Program-made: the position numbers and the translations under genes
NCBI RefSeq assembly: GCF_021129155.1
Contig: NZ_JAJOMC010000020.1
Span: forward strand, 1-64,000
DNA length: 64,000 nucleotides
Source: Arthrobacter sp. AK04
Lineage (GTDB): Bacteria > Actinomycetota > Actinomycetes > Actinomycetales > Micrococcaceae
Direction: 5' to 3'
Notes under the pieces: generated by a model
Seen by the model: the letters and a program-made list of their open reading frames with translations, nothing else
The model's database searches: none
Told to the model about the DNA's origin: nothing
Shown: piece by piece, positions 1 through 8,793 of the stretch
How positions within the stretch are numbered: the first letter of the stretch is position 1
Layout: the number at the start of each line of letters is the position of its first letter

Positions 1-1425
1 GCCCAGCCCCGCACCTGGTCCAACCCCTCCCGGCGCCTGGACTACCACCGCTTCACCTCGGACAGCATGCTGGAGCACTACAAGGCCGAACGGGACATCC
101 TGCGCCGGCACACCCCGGACCTGCCCATCGTCACCAACTTCATGCGCTTCTACAAGAACAACGACTACTGGTCCTGGGCAGCGGAAGAGGACGCCGCCGC
201 CCTGGACATCTACCCGGACCCGCGCGAGGAAGACGCCCACGTAGCAGCCGCCCTCAACTTCGACCTCATGCGCTCGCTCCGGAAGGGCCAGCCCTGGCTG
301 GTCATGGAACAGGCCACCGCAGCGGTGAGCCAGTGGTCCGTCAACGTCTCCAAACTCCCCGGCAAGATGCGGCTGGGCTCCTACCAGGCGATCGCCCAGG
401 GCGCGGATTCCATCCTCTTCTTCCAGTGGCGCCAGGCCAAGGGCGGCACGGAGCGCTTCCACTCCGGCATGGTCAACCACGCCGGGCCCAACACGCGCGT
501 TTTCCGGGAAGTCTGTGAGCTGGGCCGTGAGCTGAAGGAGCTGGGCTGCATTACCGGCACGCGGTCCGCCGCCAGGGTGGCCGTGGTGTTCGACTGGGAC
601 TGCTGGTGGGCCTTGGAACTGGGCAACTCGCCCCGCTCTGACCTGAGCTACACCCAGGAAGTCCTCCGCCTCTACCGGCCCTTCTTCGAGGCGAACATTC
701 CGGTGGACTTCGTGGACACCAAGGCGGATCTCAGCCAGTACCGCCTGCTGGTCCTGCCGGCGTCGTACCTTCTTTCAGACGAGGCCGCGCAGCGGATCGA
801 GGACTACGTTGCCGGCGGCGGCCGCCTGGTGGCCAGCTACCTCTCCGGCATTGTGGACCCGGACAACACCATCCGCCTGGGCGGCTACCCGGGCGCCCTC
901 CGGAACGTCCTGGGCGCGTGGAGCGAGGAGATGCACCCGCTGGCCGGCGAGGGCGAGGAAGTAAAGCTTTCAACGGCCGACGGCGGCACGGCCTCCGCCA
1001 GTTACTGGACTGAGCACCTGCACACCGAAACAGCGGACGTCCTGGCGAGCTACGCCTCCGGCCGGCTCGCAGACTCGCCCGCCGTCACCCGGAATGCTTT
1101 CGGCGAGGGCACGGCCGTCTATCTGTCCGCCCGGGTGGACAGCGCCTTCCTGGAGGAACTGCTGGCGGCCGAGCGCGCTGCTGCGGGGATCCGTCCGGAA
1201 CTTGACGCTCCGCTGGGAGTGCAGGTCCGCCGTCGTACGGGGAACGGGCGCAGCTACCTGCTGGTCCTGAACCACAACGACGCCCCGGCCCGTGTGGACA
1301 TTAAGCCCGGCGGCACCGACCTTCTCACCGGCAACGCCGTCCAGGGAACCGTAGAGCTCGCTGGCTACGGCGTCCTGGTGATTGAAGAACCCACAGAATC
1401 CATCCCCGCAGAAACCGCCCGATAG
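1..1425 (+). CDS. GH42 beta-galactosidase, C-terminal part
   Basis: The frame is open from base 1 and encodes 474 residues. GH42 enzymes are usually 650-700 residues, so the start lies upstream of the window. The segment WLVMEQ carries the glutamate (residue 103 of the visible part) expected as the GH42 nucleophile. The end of the catalytic barrel follows (FFQWRQAKGG), then the small domain used for trimer formation (about residues 185-400) and a short C-terminal beta domain. GH42 enzymes cleave terminal beta-galactosides, and some cleave alpha-arabinopyranosides, in the cytoplasm. The next gene starts 11 bases downstream behind an AGGAGG site, so this is the first visible member of an operon with an LplABC-type transporter. 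Substrate is not predictable beyond a galactoside-like oligosaccharide. Confidence 0.9.
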   Translation, partial: AQPRTWSNPSRRLDYHRFTSDSMLEHYKAERDILRRHTPDLPIVTNFMRFYKNNDYWSWAAEEDAAALDIYPDPREEDAHVAAALNFDLMRSLRKGQPWLVMEQATAAVSQWSVNVSKLPGKMRLGSYQAIAQGADSILFFQWRQAKGGTERFHSGMVNHAGPNTRVFREVCELGRELKELGCITGTRSAARVAVVFDWDCWWALELGNSPRSDLSYTQEVLRLYRPFFEANIPVDFVDTKADLSQYRLLVLPASYLLSDEAAQRIEDYVAGGGRLVASYLSGIVDPDNTIRLGGYPGALRNVLGAWSEEMHPLAGEGEEVKLSTADGGTASASYWTEHLHTETADVLASYASGRLADSPAVTRNAFGEGTAVYLSARVDSAFLEELLAAERAAAGIRPELDAPLGVQVRRRTGNGRSYLLVLNHNDAPARVDIKPGGTDLLTGNAVQGTVELAGYGVLVIEEPTESIPAETAR

Positions 1426-1436
1426 GAGGCCCCACC

Positions 1437-2417
1437 ATGGCCCTGCGACTGGAAGTACCTCCCGAGGCGGTCACCCCGGACCCGCCCGGCGCCACCCGGA
1501 ACCGCCGCAACAAACCCGGCAGCTGGGGGCTGGCCCTGAAACGGGACTGGCGGCTCTACACCCTGGTGCTGCTGCCGCTGGCTTACTTCGCTGTGTTCCG
1601 CTACCTGCCCATGGCCGGCAACGTGATCGCCTTCCGGCAGTTCCAGCCCGGCGGCAGCATCTTCGGCGAGAAATGGGTGGGGCTGAAATACGTCACCCTG
1701 TTCATCAACGATCCCAGCTTCTGGCAGGCGTTCCAGAACACCATCATCCTGGGCGTGCTGACGCTGCTGTTCTGCTTCCCCATGCCCATCATCTTCGCGC
1801 TGATGCTGAACGAGCTGCGCTCGCAGAAGTTCAAGAAGTTCGTCCAGACCGTGGCGTACCTGCCGCACTTCATGTCCGTGGTGATCATCGCCGGCATGAT
1901 CCTGCAGAACTTCTCCATGACCGGCACGGTCAACCAGATCGCCAACACTTTGTTCGGCACCACGGTGAACTTCACCCAGGACGCCGGCTGGTTCCGGCCC
2001 ATGTACATCAGCTCCGAGGTATGGCAGACCATGGGCTGGGGCGCCATCCTCTACCTCGCCGCGCTGACCCGCGTGGACGAATCGCTGTACGAGGCCGCCC
2101 GGATTGACGGTGCCAACCGCTGGCAGCAGACCTGGCACGTGACGCTGCCGGCCATCAGGCCCACCATCATCACCCTCCTGATCCTGAACATCGGCACATT
2201 CATGGCCGTGGGCTTCGAAAAGATCCTCCTGATCTACAACCCGCTCAACTACGCAACGTCCGACGTCATCTCCACCTACCTGTACCGGGTGGGCCTGGAG
2301 TCCAGCAACTTCAGCTACGCCGCGGCCATCGGCATGTTCGAATCCGTCATCGGCCTCACGCTGATCCTCTCCGCCAACGCCATCTCCAAGCGGCTGGCCG
2401 GAACGAGCCTGTGGTGA
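1437..2417 (+). CDS. LplB-type sugar ABC transporter permease
   Basis: This 326-residue protein is an inner-membrane permease of the LplB/YtcP branch that imports oligosaccharides with a solute-binding lipoprotein. A hydrophilic N-terminus of about 45 residues is followed by six predicted membrane helices. The cytoplasmic loop EAARIDGANRWQ is the EAA motif that docks on the ATPase. The start has an AGGAGG site seven bases ahead. The stop overlaps the beginning of the next permease frame, so the two are translationally coupled. No ATPase gene lies nearby; in actinobacteria such transporters usually share a MsiK-like ATPase encoded elsewhere. Confidence 0.92.
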   Translation: MALRLEVPPEAVTPDPPGATRNRRNKPGSWGLALKRDWRLYTLVLLPLAYFAVFRYLPMAGNVIAFRQFQPGGSIFGEKWVGLKYVTLFINDPSFWQAFQNTIILGVLTLLFCFPMPIIFALMLNELRSQKFKKFVQTVAYLPHFMSVVIIAGMILQNFSMTGTVNQIANTLFGTTVNFTQDAGWFRPMYISSEVWQTMGWGAILYLAALTRVDESLYEAARIDGANRWQQTWHVTLPAIRPTIITLLILNIGTFMAVGFEKILLIYNPLNYATSDVISTYLYRVGLESSNFSYAAAIGMFESVIGLTLILSANAISKRLAGTSLW

Positions 2418-2428
2418 AAGGGCCAACC

Positions 2429-3328
2429 ATGAAAGAAACCGGCGTCCTGCTCAAGGACATGAAGGTCTCCCGCGGCATGCGGGTGTTCCGGATGTTCAAC
2501 CTGGTCTTCCTGCTGGTGGTGGTGTTCCTGACCCTCTACCCGTTCCTGAACATCATTGCCCAGAGCTTCTCCAGCGAAGGCTTCATCAACGCGGGCCAGG
2601 TCAACCTGTTCCCCATGGGGTTCAACACCGAAACGTACAAGCTGATCCTCGCCGACTCCACTTTCTGGAACAACTACGGCAATACGGTCCTGTACACGGT
2701 GGTGGCAACGGCCATCTCTATGGTGCTGACCACCAGTTTCGCTTATGCCATCGCCAAGAAGGACCTGAAGGGCCGCAGCGTGTTCATTGGCATCGCGGTT
2801 TTCACCATGTTCTTCAACGGCGGCCTCATTCCCAACTACGTGCTGATCAGCTCACTGGGCATGCGGGACACCCTGTGGGCCGTGGTGCTGCCCAATGCCA
2901 TCAGCGTCTTCAACCTGCTCATCATGAAGTCGTTCTTCGAGAACATGCCCCGTGAGCTGGAGGAAGCCGCCGCCATTGACGGGTTGACCCAGTACGGCGT
3001 GCTGTTCAAGGTGGTCCTTCCCCTGAGTAAAGCGATCGTGGCCACCATGGTGCTGTTCTACGCCGTGGCCAACTGGAACTCCTGGTTCCAGGCCTTCCTC
3101 TACCTGGACAACCCGGACCTGTTCCCGGTGACCATCTACCTGCGGAACATGATCGCCGGTGTAACCACCGCGGACTCTGCCGGCGGCACGGCCGAGAACC
3201 TGGGCCAGATCGCGGCGAACATCCAGTCGGTCACCATCGTCCTCACCGTCATCCCCATTTTGTGCATCTACCCCTTTGTCCAGAAGTACTTCTTCACCGG
3301 CGTCATGCTCGGTTCCGTCAAGGAATAA
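2429..3328 (+). CDS. LplC-type sugar ABC transporter permease
   Basis: This is the second permease (299 residues) of the same importer, with six membrane helices and an EAA-type loop (ELEEAAAIDGLTQYG) around residue 185. I chose the ATG at 2429 because a GAAAGG-like site lies seven bases upstream. A GTG at 2411 in the same frame overlaps the end of the previous gene and would add six residues. The family (CarB/LplC/YtcP) works as a heterodimer with the preceding LplB-type subunit. The binding-protein gene follows almost directly. Confidence 0.92.
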   Translation: MKETGVLLKDMKVSRGMRVFRMFNLVFLLVVVFLTLYPFLNIIAQSFSSEGFINAGQVNLFPMGFNTETYKLILADSTFWNNYGNTVLYTVVATAISMVLTTSFAYAIAKKDLKGRSVFIGIAVFTMFFNGGLIPNYVLISSLGMRDTLWAVVLPNAISVFNLLIMKSFFENMPRELEEAAAIDGLTQYGVLFKVVLPLSKAIVATMVLFYAVANWNSWFQAFLYLDNPDLFPVTIYLRNMIAGVTTADSAGGTAENLGQIAANIQSVTIVLTVIPILCIYPFVQKYFFTGVMLGSVKE

Positions 3329-3349
3329 CCCCTTATGAAAGGAAAACTT

Positions 3350-4969
3350 ATGATCCGCAGACGAGAGTTCCTCGGCCTCTCCGCCCTTGCCGCCTTCGGC
3401 CTGGTGGCGGCTGGCTGCGACTCCGATTCAGGTGCCAAAGTGGATACCTCCAAGGCCCGCACCGGAGCCATGGACAGCTTTGGGGTGGGGGATACGTTCA
3501 AGGCGACGGCGCCGGTGAGCTTCACCTTCCTCTTCAGTGACCAGCCCTCGTACCCGTTCAAGAAGGACTGGCTGCTGTTCACCCAGATGGCCAGCGCGAA
3601 CAACGTCACGCTGGAACCCACCATCGTTCCCAGCAGCGATTACGAGCAGAAGCGCAGCCTGCTGATCAGCTCGGGCAACGCCCCGGAAATCATCGCCAAG
3701 ACCTACCCGGGCCAGGAGAGCGCCTACGTCTCCTCCGGGGCGGTCCTGCCGGTCAGCGACTACGTGGACCTGATGCCGCACTTCCAGGACAAGGTGAAGA
3801 AGTGGAAGCTCGAGCCGGAGATCGCCGGGCTCACGCAGGAGGACGGCAAGTACTATGTGCTGCCCGGCCTGCACGAGGAGCTGTGGCCGGACTACACGCT
3901 GGCGTTCCGCACAGACATCCTGGAGAAGGAGGGGATCGCGGATCCAAAATCCTGGGACGAGTTCCGCGAGGTGCTGCGCAAACTGAAGAAGGCGTACCCG
4001 GACGTGGTGCCGTTCTCCGACAGGTTCAACGGCAACAGCGTGCTGAACATCGCCGGCAACGCGTTTGGCACGGTGGCGGGCTGGGGCCTGGTGGACGGGC
4101 TGAACTTCGACGAATCGAAGAAGGAGTTCGAGTTCGCCGCCGGCACCTCCAAGTTCAAGGAACTGGTGACCTACTTCAACTCCCTGGTGTCCGAGGGCCT
4201 GATGGACTCCGAAAGTTTCACCCAGACGGACGACTCCGCCATCCAGAAGTTCACCTCCGGCAAGTCGTTCGTGATCAGCGCGAACTCGCAGAACATCATC
4301 ACGTACCGCACGTCCATGGAACAGTCGCTGGGCAAGGGCAACTTCACCGTCCGCAAGATCACCGTCCCGGGCGGCCCGGCGGGGGACGTCATCGGCGGCT
4401 CGCGGCTGGAGAACGGCATTATGCTCAACTCGTCCGTGAAGGACAAGGACACGTTCGTGGCGCTCATGCAGTACATCGACTGGCTCTTCTACAGCGATGC
4501 CGGGCAGGAGTTTGCGAAGTGGGGTGTGGAGGGAACCACCTTCACCAAGGAGGGCGGGAAGCGCGTCCTGGCCAAGGACATCAACTTCCAGGGCCTCAAC
4601 CCGGCCGGCACCAAGGACCTGCGGGTGGAATACGGCTTCTCCGGCGGCAACTTCGCCTACGGCGGCACCACGGATCTGCTGCACTCCACCTTCAATGAGG
4701 AGGAGCTCGCGTTTCAGGAGGCCATGAAGAGCAAAACGCCGAAGCCGGTGTCCCCGCCCGTGCCGTTCAGCGACGTGGACCGCGAGCAGGCCACCCTGGT
4801 GCTCACCCCACTGAAGGACCACGTCAAGCAGAACACCCTGAAGTTCATCACGGGGCAGCGGAGCCTGGGCGAGTTCGACGCCTACCTCAAGGAACTGGAC
4901 AGCAAGGGCATGTCCAAGTACGTAGAGTTGGCGAACAAGGCGTACACGGCTTACGCGGAGAAGAAGTAG
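3350..4969 (+). CDS. Tat-type lipoprotein, LplA-like sugar-binding protein
   Basis: This large (539 residue) extracytoplasmic solute-binding protein belongs to the LplBC importer. The N-terminus reads IRRREFLGLSALAAFGLV followed by AAGC: a twin-arginine motif, a short hydrophobic core and a lipobox cysteine near residue 23. It is therefore probably exported folded and then lipidated. The length fits the LplA/YtcQ group, which is longer than ordinary maltose-type binding proteins. The ATG at 3350 has an AAAGGA site six bases ahead; an in-frame ATG at 3335 lacks one. Position directly after the two permeases supports the role. The ligand is probably a beta-linked oligosaccharide, inferred from the GH42 gene in the operon. 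Confidence 0.9.
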   Translation: MIRRREFLGLSALAAFGLVAAGCDSDSGAKVDTSKARTGAMDSFGVGDTFKATAPVSFTFLFSDQPSYPFKKDWLLFTQMASANNVTLEPTIVPSSDYEQKRSLLISSGNAPEIIAKTYPGQESAYVSSGAVLPVSDYVDLMPHFQDKVKKWKLEPEIAGLTQEDGKYYVLPGLHEELWPDYTLAFRTDILEKEGIADPKSWDEFREVLRKLKKAYPDVVPFSDRFNGNSVLNIAGNAFGTVAGWGLVDGLNFDESKKEFEFAAGTSKFKELVTYFNSLVSEGLMDSESFTQTDDSAIQKFTSGKSFVISANSQNIITYRTSMEQSLGKGNFTVRKITVPGGPAGDVIGGSRLENGIMLNSSVKDKDTFVALMQYIDWLFYSDAGQEFAKWGVEGTTFTKEGGKRVLAKDINFQGLNPAGTKDLRVEYGFSGGNFAYGGTTDLLHSTFNEEELAFQEAMKSKTPKPVSPPVPFSDVDREQATLVLTPLKDHVKQNTLKFITGQRSLGEFDAYLKELDSKGMSKYVELANKAYTAYAEKK

Positions 4970-5018
4970 CAAGTACGACGGCGGCGGCCAGCTTTGGCCG
5001 GCAACCGAGAGGCAGTGC

Positions 5019-5699
5019 GTGGTTCAGAAGAAAATGGAGTACGGTGCCGGCCCCCTGTTCAGGGCGGCCGGCACCGTCTCCGGCGTGATGATGGGCCACG
5101 CACTGCTGGTGCTTGCCAACGTGCCGCTGGTGGTAGCGCCGCTGCTGGGCAACTGGCTCCTGGTGCTGTTGGCCTGCGTTCCGGTTGGCCCGTCCCTGGT
5201 GGCTGTCATGTACGCGTTCAACCGGCTGCTTGCCGGCCATGACACCGGGGTGTTCCGTGACTTTGTGCGCGGCTACCGGATGAACTTTGCGCAGGCCCTG
5301 TCGGTGTGGCTGCCGTACCTGCTGGTGCTGGCCGTGATCGCCTTGAACCTGGCCGGACTGCCGCTCATCCCCGGGGCCGGGCCCGCCGCGGAACCGGCCA
5401 TCCGGGTGGCGTTGCTGGTCCTGGGGCTACTGGTGGTAACGGCGTCACTGAACGCTTTGCAGCTGCTCTCCCGCTTTACCTTCCCGGTGCGGGACATCTA
5501 CCGGTTGTCGCTGTACAGCTTCGGTGCGCAGAAGCGGGTGGCGCTGGGCACAGCCGGCATCCTGTTTGTGGCTGCATTCCTGCTGCTGATGACCACCACC
5601 TACCTGATGCTGGTGGCCGCCGGGGCCCTGGTGTTCCTGGTGTGCCTCAACTCCCGGCCGCTGCTGCGGTTCATCGAGGACCGGTTCACCAAACGCTGA
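5019..5699 (+). CDS. YesL-like DUF624 membrane protein
   Basis: This is a 226-residue integral membrane protein with about five to six hydrophobic segments. Two of the recognisable features are the N-terminal VQKKMEYGAGPLFRAAG and the loop DTGVFRDFVRGYRMNF typical of DUF624/YesL proteins. These genes regularly accompany LplABC-type importers, where their function is not established; an accessory role in uptake or signalling is possible. The start is GTG with GAGAGG six bases ahead. The gene lies 49 bases after the binding protein and closes the operon. Confidence 0.82.
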   Translation: MVQKKMEYGAGPLFRAAGTVSGVMMGHALLVLANVPLVVAPLLGNWLLVLLACVPVGPSLVAVMYAFNRLLAGHDTGVFRDFVRGYRMNFAQALSVWLPYLLVLAVIALNLAGLPLIPGAGPAAEPAIRVALLVLGLLVVTASLNALQLLSRFTFPVRDIYRLSLYSFGAQKRVALGTAGILFVAAFLLLMTTTYLMLVAAGALVFLVCLNSRPLLRFIEDRFTKR

Positions 5700-5717
5700 G
5701 GGATCCAACTGTGCCTG

Positions 5718-5723
5718 TAGGCT
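5718..5723 (+). promoter_or_regulatory. -10 element, probably leaderless
   Basis: TAGGCT ends seven bases before the GTG start at 5731 and there is no Shine-Dalgarno sequence. That spacing would place transcription start at or next to the start codon. No good -35 box is visible. Confidence 0.5.
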
Positions 5724-5730
5724 CTGGTTC

Positions 5731-6516
5731 GTGATTGCTCAAGTCTTAGGAGAAGGCCTTCCGCTCTTAGTAATCCACGGATTCGGCGTTGATCATCGGA
5801 TCATGCTCCAGTTGGAGGACGCCATCGATGAGGCCGGATGGCAGCGGATCTATATCGACCTACCGTGGGCCGAGGGGAATGCTGACCCCAATGTCTCCAG
5901 CGCAGATCACGTCGCGCAGGGGGCTCTGGACGATATCCGTGAGTATCTTGGAGACCGGCCCTTCGCAGTGATCGGCAACTCCTTCGGAGGCATGATCGCC
6001 CGGCACGTAGCCCACGTGCTTCGGGATCAGGTTCTTGGCCTGGCTACTCTTGCGGGCGTGTACGAACCGACCCATCAGGCTCGTACACTTCCCCGCCGGC
6101 ATGTTGTCCGGGAGGACCCGTCCGTCCTGGCTTTGGCTGGCCCGGTGCGCGAGGACTACGAGGAGATGACCGTCGTCCAGAGTGAGGACACTCTCGAGGC
6201 ATTCACCCGGTATGTCCTTCCTGGTCTTCGCGGTGCGAACCAAACCATTCTCGAACGGGTGGCGGCGGAGTATGGGCTCTCTGTCGAACCCGAGGTGGCA
6301 CACCCTGCTCCCTTTGAGGCGCCGTCGTTGCACCTTTTCGGGCGTCAGGACCATGTCACTGGCTACGAGGATGGGTGGAAACTGCGCAACCACTATGTCC
6401 GGGGCACCTATGCGGTGCTCGACGCCGCTGGCCATAACGCTCATCTCGAACGGCCGGACCTTACCGCGGCGCTGGTGAATGATTGGCTCGTACGGACCAG
6501 AGCCTCTGCCGTGTGA
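5731..6516 (+). CDS. alpha/beta hydrolase
   Basis: This 261-residue cytoplasmic protein has an alpha/beta-hydrolase fold. HGFG near residue 17 forms the oxyanion-hole loop. GNSFGG around residue 85 is the nucleophile elbow with the catalytic serine. GHN near residue 232 supplies the catalytic histidine. It is most like small esterase or lactonase-type members; the substrate cannot be told. The gene begins with GTG behind a close TAGGCT hexamer. It opens a stretch (about 5.7-8.1 kb) whose GC content is visibly lower than that of the flanking operons, which suggests recent acquisition. Confidence 0.85.
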   Translation: MIAQVLGEGLPLLVIHGFGVDHRIMLQLEDAIDEAGWQRIYIDLPWAEGNADPNVSSADHVAQGALDDIREYLGDRPFAVIGNSFGGMIARHVAHVLRDQVLGLATLAGVYEPTHQARTLPRRHVVREDPSVLALAGPVREDYEEMTVVQSEDTLEAFTRYVLPGLRGANQTILERVAAEYGLSVEPEVAHPAPFEAPSLHLFGRQDHVTGYEDGWKLRNHYVRGTYAVLDAAGHNAHLERPDLTAALVNDWLVRTRASAV

Positions 6517-6550
6517 AGAGCCCACGTTCCGGTCCAAAGTGCGGTCATGT

Positions 6551-7009
6551 CTACGGCTGATGGTTTGAGAGAATCCTCTTCCGAACCTCAAACCAGTCAC
6601 TCGGACCCATCTTGCCGGGGTACGGCAAAGGTGTCATGGGAAGCCGGGACGATGGGATGACGCCCACTTGCCAATGATCTTCGTAAATAACTCGCCCGGG
6701 ATCAGCCGACACTGAGCGCTCCCACCCGACTCCCTTCGAATTTAAGATCGACAGGAGCGGCTGCAGGCGGTCCATCATGTCCTTGGGTGCTGCGCGGAAC
6801 CAAGTGACGGCACCCATGGAGTTTCCGTCAACGTAAAACGGGGGATTGGGAAGGTTCTGCTGAAACCATTGATCGGTGAGGGCATATAGAACTATCTCTT
6901 TTTCGCTAAGTCTCCCGGTCCGGCGAAGGTGATCCACCGCAACGAAAACCCCAACAGGAACACCTGTTCGCCCCACGTAGCTTGCATGAAATCGTTGGAA
7001 TTCCCCCAT
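6551..7009 (-). CDS. Hypothetical protein, low GC
   Basis: This is a 152-residue soluble protein of unknown function. It has no signal peptide or membrane segment. Aromatic and proline residues are frequent (NPPFYVDG, PLPYPGKMGPSDWFEV). I do not recognise a family. Two lines I counted in this gene have 28 and 34 G/C of 60, against about 43 of 60 in typical operon lines, so base composition differs from the surroundings. It faces away from the peptidase gene that starts at 7068, and the 58-base gap must hold both promoters. The lack of long competing frames and the clean ATG favour a real gene. Confidence 0.6.
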   Translation of the reverse strand: MGEFQRFHASYVGRTGVPVGVFVAVDHLRRTGRLSEKEIVLYALTDQWFQQNLPNPPFYVDGNSMGAVTWFRAAPKDMMDRLQPLLSILNSKGVGWERSVSADPGRVIYEDHWQVGVIPSSRLPMTPLPYPGKMGPSDWFEVRKRILSNHQP

Positions 7010-7067
7010 AGCCTCAGACTGTCATGGTTCCGGAGCTGTGGCTTTTCCCTTGTGTTTGAATGGCGGG

Positions 7068-8120
7068 ATGAACAAAAGGGGACTCACCTTACCGGCACCA
7101 AAACTCCGTGAGGGTGACCGCGTGGCGATTCTGTCGCCGTCATTCGCTGCTCCCGGTTTCGCGCCCGCAGTTCACGAACAGGCCATGAACCGGCTCGCCG
7201 ACGCGACAGGCCTCGTGCCAGTGGAATTTCCGACGACCCGTCAACTCGGCGCAACGGCTGAAGACCGTGCCGCTGATCTCAACTCGGCATTTGCTGATCC
7301 AAGCATCCGGGCAATCCTTGCCACCATCGGCGGTGACGACCAAATCACCGTCGTCCCTCATTTGGACTCCGGACTTGCCCGTGCCGATCCCAAGATTTTT
7401 CTTGGATACAGCGACAACACAAACCTGCTGAACTGGCTCTGGTCTCACGGCATCGGCGGTTTCTACGGTGGTTCCACACAGGTTCATCTCGGTCCCGGCC
7501 CCGGCATTGATGAAGTCCACCTCACCTGCCTGAAAGCTGCCCTTATGGCCGGCGGTGAGCTCACGATTACCGATCCCGGTGTATCCGAGGACTTCGGCAG
7601 AGATTGGCGTGACCCCAAAGCCCTTGTCGAATTCGGAGAACGGGAGCCCACCGAGCCGTGGGCGTGGGCCGGGCCGGAGCGGCAAGTATCGGGGCCGACC
7701 TGGGGAGGATGCCTAGAGGTCATCGACGAGCTCGCGCTGGCGGATCGGCTGCCGCCGGTTGATGAGCTGCACGGATCCATCCTGCTGCTGGAAACCAGTG
7801 AGCTGATCCCACCTGCCGACTGGGTGAAGCGGTGGGTCCGCTCACTCGGGGAGCGAGGCATCCTCAACGCGGTCAACGGGGTTCTCATCGCCAGGGCACC
7901 AACCAGCAACTTCGAGCACCGGCCGGCACTCGAGGCACGCTCCCGCCTGCGGGCCGCCCAGCGCGACGCGGTGATTGCGGAGGTCACCCGGTATAACCCC
8001 GAAGCCGTCATCTGTGTCGGGGTCCCTTTCGGCCATACCCGGCCCCAGTGGATACTGCCCTATGGCGGAGAAATCACAATGGACGGATCAAGCCGCACGG
8101 TCAGCGCTCTCTACAACTGA
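7068..8120 (+). CDS. S66 family LD-carboxypeptidase / MccF-like peptidase
   Basis: This is a 350-residue cytoplasmic serine peptidase of family S66. GYSDNT near residue 105 contains the nucleophilic serine. LLETSE (about residue 240) and GVPFGHTRPQ (about residue 323) contain the catalytic glutamate and histidine. S66 includes LD-carboxypeptidases that trim murein tetrapeptides and MccF enzymes that inactivate microcin C-type acyl-sulfamoyl adenylates. The length and the GGDDQ-type N-domain fit the MccF-like branch better than classical LdcA. I placed the start at MNKRG rather than an upstream GTG because the family begins shortly before the REGDRVAILSPS strand. Its location in a low-GC accessory stretch would suit an immunity gene, but this is inference. 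Confidence 0.85.
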   Translation: MNKRGLTLPAPKLREGDRVAILSPSFAAPGFAPAVHEQAMNRLADATGLVPVEFPTTRQLGATAEDRAADLNSAFADPSIRAILATIGGDDQITVVPHLDSGLARADPKIFLGYSDNTNLLNWLWSHGIGGFYGGSTQVHLGPGPGIDEVHLTCLKAALMAGGELTITDPGVSEDFGRDWRDPKALVEFGEREPTEPWAWAGPERQVSGPTWGGCLEVIDELALADRLPPVDELHGSILLLETSELIPPADWVKRWVRSLGERGILNAVNGVLIARAPTSNFEHRPALEARSRLRAAQRDAVIAEVTRYNPEAVICVGVPFGHTRPQWILPYGGEITMDGSSRTVSALYN

Positions 8121-8213
8121 CTACCCCTGGGCAGCAGCCAAGGACAATCCTCGGCACATCGCTGCGCCGTGCTGGCCTGTACAACGGATAGCGGCTCACG
8201 GGAAACTGACGCC

Positions 8214-8783
8214 ATGCGCAAACTGGCCTTCGGCATGAACGTGAGCCTGGACGGCTACATCGCCGCGCCCGGCGACGACCTCGGTTGGAGCGTCCCGAGC
8301 GACGAGCTGTTCCAGTGGTGGTCTGACAGGGTGGGGGCGACAGGCCTGGCCCTATACGGGCGCAAACTGTGGGAGGCGATGAGCTCCCACTGGCCCACCG
8401 CCGACCAGCAGCCTGGTGCCACGCCGGCGCAGATCGAATACGCCCGCCGCTGGCGGGACATGCCGAAGGTCGTGTTCTCCTCGACGACCAGCACGGTTGA
8501 CTGGAACACCCGCCTGTTCACGGGCGACGCGGTCACCGAGATCACCCGCCTCAAGGCCGGCGACGGCGGCTCCATGGACATCGCCGGTGCCACACTCGCC
8601 GCGGCGGCCATGCGCGCCGGGCTGATCGGCGAGTACGCGCTTGTCACCCATCCGGTCCTGGTGGGCGGCGGCACGCCGTTCTTCACGGCCCTGGACAACT
8701 GGGTGAACCTGAGCCTGGTGGAGACCCGGACGTTTCCCGGCGGTGTGGTCCTGACCCGGTACGAGACCAGTCGCTCTGGTTGA
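8214..8783 (+). CDS. Dihydrofolate-reductase-fold protein (RibD C-terminal family)
   Basis: This 189-residue protein belongs to the RibD C-terminal/DHFR-like superfamily. MRKLAFGMNVSLDGYIA is the typical first strand and loop. LYGRKLWEAM follows, then the nucleotide-binding DIAGATLAAAAMRAGLIGEY and VLVGGGTPFF segments. Members of this subgroup are NADPH-binding reductases of mostly unknown substrate; this protein alone is not evidence for riboflavin or folate synthesis. The start is the ATG at 8214. It stands alone, convergent with the secreted ChW protein downstream. Confidence 0.85.
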   Translation: MRKLAFGMNVSLDGYIAAPGDDLGWSVPSDELFQWWSDRVGATGLALYGRKLWEAMSSHWPTADQQPGATPAQIEYARRWRDMPKVVFSSTTSTVDWNTRLFTGDAVTEITRLKAGDGGSMDIAGATLAAAAMRAGLIGEYALVTHPVLVGGGTPFFTALDNWVNLSLVETRTFPGGVVLTRYETSRSG

Positions 8784-8793
8784 AACCGCCGGG

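Noticed and set aside
1365..2426. 353-codon minus-strand frame opposite the first permease
   Set aside because: It is a shadow frame without ribosome site or domain; the plus-strand permease is certain.
3428..4972. 514-codon minus-strand frame opposite the sugar-binding protein
   Set aside because: It is a composition shadow in GC-rich DNA. The plus-strand lipoprotein has clear signals and homology-like motifs; the opposite frame has none.
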